Source of the DNA: Eubacteriales bacterium
GTDB taxonomy: Bacteria > Bacillota > Clostridia > Christensenellales > UMGS416
Length of the DNA: 37,072 nucleotides
Direction of reading: 5' to 3'
Assembly: GCA_028693155.1 (NCBI GenBank)
Contig: JAQUVY010000012.1
Coordinates: forward strand, 1 to 37,072
Part shown: positions 32,800-37,072 of the stretch, piece by piece
How positions within the stretch are numbered: position 1 is the first letter of the stretch
How the letters are laid out: every line of letters begins with the position of its first letter
Position numbers and translations under genes: made by a program
Notes under the pieces: generated by a model
Seen by the model: the letters and a program-made list of their open reading frames with translations, nothing else
Told to the model about the DNA's origin: nothing
The model's database searches: none

Positions 32800-32870
32800 G
32801 CTTTTTATTCTCACGAACACGCCGCACAGGTGCGCCTAGTTTTCTTCGAATCAATGGTTTTTTCAAACCA

Positions 32871-34343
32871 TCAGATCACAAACTTGTCTTCCTTTTTCTC
32901 CTGCGCGTCCAAAGCCTTCTTTACGTCCTCATAACCCGGGCGTCCCAGCAAGGCATAGGTGTTGATCTTGCCCTCTTCCACGCCGGGCTGGTCAAACGCG
33001 TCAATGCCCAGCAGCTCGCCGCACACGGTGGTCTGCACCTCAAAGAAGAACATGAGCTCACCTAAGGTAAAGGCGTTCACCTCGGGCAGCGTGATGGTCT
33101 GGTTGAGCTTGCCCGCATGGGTCAGCGCCATTTCGGTGGCGAACTGCTCGCTCTGGATCAGCTCGTTCATGGTGTGCCCGCTCAGGAAGGACAGCGAAGG
33201 CATTCCCTCGAAGCCCGTGGGGATGGTGTAGGTGGTGCGGTAGGAATCCACCCCCAGGAAGGTGATCACCTTGTCAAAGGGTCCCTCGGCGTACAGCTGC
33301 ACCTGAGAGTGCTGGTCGGTAACACCCAGCGCCTTTACCGGGGTTTGGCCCGTATGCACAACCTTTTTGCGGAAGGAATATTTCTTGCCCAGGCTCTCGG
33401 CCCACAGCTGGGCATACCAGTCGGACATATACTTCAGCGAATCGCTGTAGGGGATCATGACCTGGATGTTTTTGCCCTTCTTCATGGTCAGGTAGGCGAT
33501 CAGACCGGCCATATAGCCCAGGTTCTTAGTCAGATCGGCTTCGCGGCACAGCTCATCCATATAAGCGGCGCCGGCCAGCATCTCTTCAATGTCGATGCCG
33601 CAGGCGGCAGCGGGCAGCAGGCCTACCGGGCACAGCTCGGAGAAACGACCGCCTACGCCATCGGGTACGACAAATTTCTTCAGGCCGTAATCGGCGGCAA
33701 TGCGCGCCAGATTGCCCTTGGCCTTGTCGGTAACGGCGATCACCTGATGGCGGATGCTGTCTTCACCCAGCTTGTCCTTGAGCGCGTCAAAGGCGATGAG
33801 GGTCTGCGACATGGTTTCCGAAGTGCTGCCCGATTTGGTGATGATGATGAAGCAGGTCTTTTCCAGCTCGATCACGTCAAACAGGGCGCTCATGCGCTCA
33901 GGATCCACATTGTCCACCACATACAGCTTGGGCCCGTTGCGCTTTTCAGCCGGGAGGTCGTTATAATGCAGATGGTTCAGCGCCTGCTGCACGGCGATGG
34001 GGCCCAGCGCCGAACCGCCGATGCCGAACACCACCAGATACTCAAAGTTCTTGCGAATGCCCTTGGCAGCGGAAAGGATGTCCCGCACCACGGTCTTCTG
34101 GTTGTAGGGCAGCTTGGTCCAGGCCATCATGCGGGAGGGCTTCCCCCACTTGCGGGCGATGGACAGACGCGCTTTTTCCAGCGCGGGCATGGCGGCGTCG
34201 ATCTCCTGAGCGGTCAGCGCGCCCACCTTTTTCTGAAACGAAGGATGCTGCGACTCCACATCAACCTTGCCCAAAAGCATGTTGTTGTAGTCGTAGCGCA
34301 GTTTCATGGACTGTTTCCAGTCCTTGGATTCATATCTGGACAT
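32871..34343 (-). CDS. pgi: Glucose-6-phosphate isomerase
   Basis: This cytoplasmic enzyme interconverts glucose-6-phosphate and fructose-6-phosphate in glycolysis and gluconeogenesis. The 490-residue product has the PGI landmarks: FGIGGSALGP, the phosphate loop TKSGSTSETM, signature 1 GVGGRFSELCPVG, and signature 2 LGIDAFDQPGVEEGK near the C-terminus with the catalytic-region Gln and Lys. The overall length fits the bacterial form. AGGTGAAGAT precedes the ATG. The gene appears monocistronic, between its own TATAAT promoter and the palindromic terminator. The neighbouring genes do not point to a pathway cluster. Confidence 0.97.
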   Translation of the reverse strand: MSRYESKDWKQSMKLRYDYNNMLLGKVDVESQHPSFQKKVGALTAQEIDAAMPALEKARLSIARKWGKPSRMMAWTKLPYNQKTVVRDILSAAKGIRKNFEYLVVFGIGGSALGPIAVQQALNHLHYNDLPAEKRNGPKLYVVDNVDPERMSALFDVIELEKTCFIIITKSGSTSETMSQTLIAFDALKDKLGEDSIRHQVIAVTDKAKGNLARIAADYGLKKFVVPDGVGGRFSELCPVGLLPAAACGIDIEEMLAGAAYMDELCREADLTKNLGYMAGLIAYLTMKKGKNIQVMIPYSDSLKYMSDWYAQLWAESLGKKYSFRKKVVHTGQTPVKALGVTDQHSQVQLYAEGPFDKVITFLGVDSYRTTYTIPTGFEGMPSLSFLSGHTMNELIQSEQFATEMALTHAGKLNQTITLPEVNAFTLGELMFFFEVQTTVCGELLGIDAFDQPGVEEGKINTYALLGRPGYEDVKKALDAQEKKEDKFVI

Positions 34344-34375
34344 ATCTTCACCTCATGATTTTTTTCAACCTATGT

Positions 34376-34381
34376 ATTATA
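34376..34381 (-). promoter_or_regulatory. -10 element upstream of pgi
   Basis: TATAAT on the minus strand, 33 bases upstream of the start codon. No good -35 at the right distance. TGCAATC lies 3 bp upstream of it, but not at the 8-bp distance seen in the adhesin promoters. Confidence 0.5.
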
Positions 34382-34431
34382 CATGATTGCAATCCGCGAG
34401 AAAAGACAAAATTCCCTTTTCCCCACAGGAA

Positions 34432-34460
34432 TTTCAAAATCGTGCCCCACATACCATAAT
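34432..34460 (+). promoter_or_regulatory. Possible weak promoter of the membrane-anchored protein
   Basis: TTTCAA (34432-34437), a 17-bp spacer and CATAAT (34455-34460), 18 bases upstream of the ATG. The hexamers match the consensus only partially. Confidence 0.35.
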
Positions 34461-34478
34461 GTGAAACGGAGGGAGACC

Positions 34479-34991
34479 ATGCGCAGCAAAGAAATCCTGC
34501 GTCCACTGGCCATTTTATGCGCCGTGGCGCTGCTGGGCTTTGCCCTATATGTTCTGATCACCCTGCCAGCGGACGATCTGCCCGCCTTCGACCCGGAAAA
34601 CCAGCCCTGCGGCAGCCTGGTGATATCGGTGCAAAACGGCCTGACCAAAGAGCCTCTGGCCGGTGCCACCGTCGTCATCCCCGAAACCGGGCAGCGCTGC
34701 ACCACCGGCAGCGACGGGCGCACCCCGGTCATTCAGGTGCCCATTGCCGGCGACGCCGCCTATGCGGATATTCTGCCCCAGACCTGGGGAGAAATCACCG
34801 TTCTTGCCTATTGCTCCGGCTACGCGGACTACGCGCTGCTGCACGTTCATGTGTGGGAAAACCAAACGCGCTGCGGACCCACGATTCTTATGTTTGAAAA
34901 GGGCGCCACGGACACCGACCAGTCCTTTATCCTGACCGAAGGGCCCCACCGGCTTTGGGTGCAGCAGCTGCTGGATCGGTATCGCCAATAA
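34479..34991 (+). CDS. Membrane-anchored protein with a carboxypeptidase-regulatory-like beta domain
   Basis: The 170-residue product has a basic start (MRSKEILRP), one TM helix (about residues 9-28) and an exterior beta-sandwich with the phrase LVISVQNGLTKEPLAGATVVI. This is typical of carboxypeptidase-regulatory-like (Cna-B-related) domains that carry 'G.P..GA.V.' at the second strand. DGRTPVIQVPIAG and TVLAYCSGYADYALLHV continue the pattern. It may be a surface or sensor domain; role unknown. GGAGGGAG lies just before ATG 34479, which is preferred over an upstream in-frame ATG at 34383. It converges on the lipoprotein gene with only a 12-base gap. Confidence 0.8.
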   Translation: MRSKEILRPLAILCAVALLGFALYVLITLPADDLPAFDPENQPCGSLVISVQNGLTKEPLAGATVVIPETGQRCTTGSDGRTPVIQVPIAGDAAYADILPQTWGEITVLAYCSGYADYALLHVHVWENQTRCGPTILMFEKGATDTDQSFILTEGPHRLWVQQLLDRYRQ

Positions 34992-35003
34992 GGCCCGCCG
35001 CGC

Positions 35004-35549
35004 CTAGCGGAACACCACCGAATCCCACACCGGGGTCAGGTCGGGCGAAAACCCGTCCAGCATGGTATAGGTGATGCAATACAGCGTTCCGTCCACGGGC
35101 ACGAGCTGCTGGCAGATGGTCGTATCCGTGCCCTTGAGCTGCCCGCCGTAGGTAATGACGGCGGCGGCGCGGTTCCCCAGCATTTTGTGCTCCAGCGAAA
35201 GAAAAGACAGGCTGGAATCGCTGTTCTGGTTTACCTGCTCCACGATCTGCTTGGCTGTTTTTTCACTCACGCCGGTAGCCGAGGCAAAGTAGGCTTTGTT
35301 TTTCAGCACGTTTATGTTGGCCGAGCCATCCGGGGCAAGAAACGCGACAAAGGGCGTCTTGTCCGGGGCATCCGCCGTTTCTTGCGTCGTCCAATCGTCA
35401 AACATCTGCAGGGTAAAAACATCGTTTTGATAAAAGGACATATCTTCCTGCAGCTCGGTGATCTGCGCGGAAGCGGGGAGCTTGGCCGCGCAGGCGCACA
35501 GCGCCAGGCACAGGGCGACGATCCATAGTGCGCAAAATGTTTTTTTCAT
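35004..35549 (-). CDS. Lipoprotein of unknown function (PsbP/DcrB-like fold suspected)
   Basis: The 181-residue product has a lipoprotein signal (MKKTFCALWIVALCLALCAC) with the lipobox ALCAC and a following AAK. The exterior part starts near a short Ala-rich linker and has the pattern FTLQMFDDWTTQE, then FVAFLAPDGSANINVLK, MLGNRAAAVITYGG, and a C-terminal TLYCITYTMLDGFSP. This strand-helix order is like that of PsbP/DcrB/LpqN-type lipoproteins that often carry a 'W..' after the first strand; the similarity is a weak guess. No terminator fits into the 12-base gap to the converging gene. A GGGAAGTG-like ribosome site precedes the ATG. Confidence 0.8.
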   Translation of the reverse strand: MKKTFCALWIVALCLALCACAAKLPASAQITELQEDMSFYQNDVFTLQMFDDWTTQETADAPDKTPFVAFLAPDGSANINVLKNKAYFASATGVSEKTAKQIVEQVNQNSDSSLSFLSLEHKMLGNRAAAVITYGGQLKGTDTTICQQLVPVDGTLYCITYTMLDGFSPDLTPVWDSVVFR

Positions 35550-35582
35550 AAGGTGTCACTTCCCATCTGCAATTTTTTGTTT

Positions 35583-35591
35583 ATTTTATCA
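35583..35591 (-). promoter_or_regulatory. Extended -10 promoter of the lipoprotein gene
   Basis: On the minus strand TG-A-TAAAAT is an extended -10 about 34 bases upstream of the start codon. No -35 was found. Confidence 0.45.
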
Positions 35592-35633
35592 TACTATGTC
35601 CCTTTCTTCCCTGCAATCCGTCCGCGCGACATA

Positions 35634-35661
35634 TTGCCCCACCTGCGGCACATGCTATAAT
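35634..35661 (+). promoter_or_regulatory. Promoter of the DUF2804 gene
   Basis: TTGCCC (35634-35639), a 16-bp spacer and TG-C-TATAAT (extended -10, TATAAT at 35656-35661) upstream of the ribosome site GGGGGT and ATG at 35694. It is divergent from the lipoprotein promoter. Confidence 0.7.
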
Positions 35662-35693
35662 AGAGATAATCTTAGGCAAGGGGGTACTCTTTC

Positions 35694-36725
35694 ATGGAAC
35701 AACATCAGCTATGTGCAGGCCCTCTTCTCGATGGAGCGGGTCATCTGTGCCAAAGGGGCTACGCCACGCAGCTTGTGCGGCGCTACGACCGCGCGGCCAT
35801 CCGCGGCAGGGCGCTGCGCATCAAGGAGTGGGATTATTATCTCATCACCAACGAGCACTTCGGCATAGCCCTCACCCTGGCGGACAACAGCTATATGGGG
35901 CTGGCAGGCGCTTCCATCCTGCGCTTCGACGTGCCCTGCGAGCGCACCTGTTCGGTGATGCGCGCCTTCCCCATGGGACACACCGGTATGCCCGCAGATT
36001 CCTCCAAAGATGAGGTGCGCATCGAATGGCGCGGCGCGCACGGCCGCTTCTCCACCGTAAAAGGCGAGCGCCACCTGCGTCTGCATCTGGAGAACTTTGA
36101 AAACGGGCTTCCCTTTGACGCCACCTTTGACCTGACCGATCCTCCCCAGGACACCATGGTCATCGCCACGCCCTTTGCGGATAAACCCAAGGCCTTCTAT
36201 TACAACCAGAAGATCATCGGCATGACGGCGCAGGGCACGGTGACGCTGGGAGACGAAACTCTCGATTTTTCCGCGAAGGATACCCAGGCGCTGCTGGACT
36301 GGGGACGGGGCGTATGGACCTATGACAACACCTGGTACTGGAGCGCCGCGCAGGGCAGGGTCGACGGGAAAAAATTCGGCTTCAACCTGGGCTACGGCTT
36401 CGGCGATACCTCGGCGGCCACCGAAAATATGCTGTTTTATGAGGGGAAGGCGCACAAGCTGGAAAATGTCGACTTCGGCATTCCCCAAAAGGACGGCACC
36501 GACGATTTTCTGGCACCCTGGCACTTCACCTCCAGCGACGGGCGGTTCGACGCCGCCTTTACCCCGCTCATCGACCGCAGCGGCAAAACGGCCTTTGGCC
36601 CCATCAGCAGCGACCCGCATCAGGTATTCGGACACTTTGACGGATATGCCGTGCTGGATGACGGCCGGCGCATCGAGCTTTCGCACTTCCCAGGCTTTGC
36701 CGAAAAGGTGCACAACAAGTGGTAG
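35694..36725 (+). CDS. DUF2804 domain-containing protein
   Basis: The 343-residue product starts MEQHQLCAGPLLDGAGHLCQRGYATQLVRRYDR, the typical entry of DUF2804, and then has IKEWDYYLITNEHFGIALTLADNSYMG. The middle shows FPMGHTGMPADSS and PFADKPKAFYYNQKI; the C-terminal half has WTYDNTWYWSAAQG and FGFNLGYGFGD. The length matches the family. DUF2804 proteins are cytosolic beta-rich proteins of unknown function. No obvious partner lies near. It has its own promoter, and the downstream region holds several inverted repeats and no further gene on the same strand. Confidence 0.9.
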   Translation: MEQHQLCAGPLLDGAGHLCQRGYATQLVRRYDRAAIRGRALRIKEWDYYLITNEHFGIALTLADNSYMGLAGASILRFDVPCERTCSVMRAFPMGHTGMPADSSKDEVRIEWRGAHGRFSTVKGERHLRLHLENFENGLPFDATFDLTDPPQDTMVIATPFADKPKAFYYNQKIIGMTAQGTVTLGDETLDFSAKDTQALLDWGRGVWTYDNTWYWSAAQGRVDGKKFGFNLGYGFGDTSAATENMLFYEGKAHKLENVDFGIPQKDGTDDFLAPWHFTSSDGRFDAAFTPLIDRSGKTAFGPISSDPHQVFGHFDGYAVLDDGRRIELSHFPGFAEKVHNKW

Positions 36726-37010
36726 ACCGGCCCGCACCTGATTTGACAGCGTTTTTTTCGGTTCTATCGCCGGGGAATCCGGTGAAACAAAGGCATTCGC
36801 GGAAAGTCCAGCCGTTGAAAACGGCTGCATATCCAGAAAATGTGCGGTTATCGATCCGGCGATAACCGCGCCGGATGCGGAAATGATACGCTTTGCCCCA
36901 GCGCGTGCAGCCGTACTTTGCCAATAAACAAGGCTCCCCACCCATTGAACCGCCCCAGAGAAAATAGACAGAAAAAAGAAAGCCCAATCGTAGAATATCT
37001 AAGTCTTAAG
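36726..37010. other. Palindrome-rich intergenic region, possibly a gene remnant on the minus strand
   Basis: No firm gene. Two perfect inverted repeats are present: CAGCCGTT-GAA-AACGGCTG (36809-36827) and GCGGTTATCG-atccgg-CGATAACCGC (36844-36869, 10-bp stem). TATCGCCGG at 36767-36775 can also pair with CCGGCGATA at 36856-36864. A minus-strand frame from a stop near 37000 reads hydrophobic residues (DWAFFFLSIFSGAVQWVGSLV) and continues to about 36725 with a GTG at 36941 as the first possible start. It lacks a ribosome site and could be a truncated membrane-protein remnant. Confidence 0.4.
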
Positions 37011-37050
37011 CCGTCTGGCTCCGTTTTTGAAATGGAGTCAGACGGTATTT
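37011..37050 (+). terminator. Terminator-like hairpin near the right edge
   Basis: CCGTCTGGCTCC (37011-37022) pairs with GGAGTCAGACGG (37034-37045), 12 bp with one G-T pair and an 11-base loop, followed by TATTTTAG. It may end the transcript of the DUF2804 gene, though it is almost 300 bases downstream. The tail is only moderately T-rich. Confidence 0.5.
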
Positions 37051-37072
37051 TAGTTGGTAACGTTCAAAATTG

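Noticed and set aside
32593-32820. A 75-codon minus-strand frame upstream of the 144-residue gene
   Set aside because: It runs across the pgi terminator palindrome and has no ribosome site or domain character.

Overview
The window looks like a chromosomal segment of a GC-rich, Gram-positive member of the Firmicutes, probably class Clostridia. The evidence is the gene content: FloA/NfeD membrane proteins, a YabE-like G5/3D cell-wall protein, DUF1934 and DUF4860-like proteins, SpaA/Cna-B and SdrD-B surface domains, strong GGAGG ribosome binding sites and TATAAT promoters. A family-level assignment is not possible from the sequence alone. I saw no rRNA, tRNA, CRISPR array or intact insertion sequence.

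Layout. Bases 1-2483 hold the 5' part of a sugar-phosphate isomerase/epimerase-like gene (minus strand), a lipoprotein ApbE flavin transferase, and a peroxiredoxin broken by one in-frame TAG. A surface-adhesin island follows on the minus strand (2535-16763): a five-repeat MucBP-like surface protein, a small 151-residue protein, and a 3901-residue adhesin with about 20 SpaA-type and 5 SdrD-B-type domains. Divergent from the adhesin (17068-25059, plus strand) is a SARP/BTAD-type regulator. It is followed by a tight run of genes: a transglutaminase lipoprotein, a GspF/PilC-like platform protein, four small membrane-anchored pilin-like proteins, a PilT ATPase, a YdcF-family protein, a DUF1638 protein and a VOC protein, ending at a strong bidirectional terminator. 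From 25127 to 34343 nearly everything is on the minus strand: two acidic proteins, a DUF1934/metallo-hydrolase/NfeD/FloA/small-membrane-protein operon, an AAA ATPase, the G5/3D protein, a small unknown protein and glucose-6-phosphate isomerase. The right end carries a TM-anchored protein, a lipoprotein, a DUF2804 protein and a palindrome-rich tail.

How the genes may work together. The most interesting point is regulatory. Both promoters of the adhesin island carry heptamer direct repeats (consensus TGNAATC) at an 11-bp period, with the last heptamer exactly 8 bp upstream of TATAAT. That is the classic SARP operator geometry, and a SARP-type gene lies directly divergent from the adhesin. I infer that this regulator switches on the giant adhesin and the two-gene operon at 4880-2535, and that it sits in the same transcription unit as the PilT-based pilus-like apparatus. 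Surface adhesion and a retractable appendage may therefore be one programme. The regulator's only well-placed Shine-Dalgarno/ATG is one base out of frame with its coding sequence, so the copy seen here may be phase-shifted, inactivated or mis-assembled.
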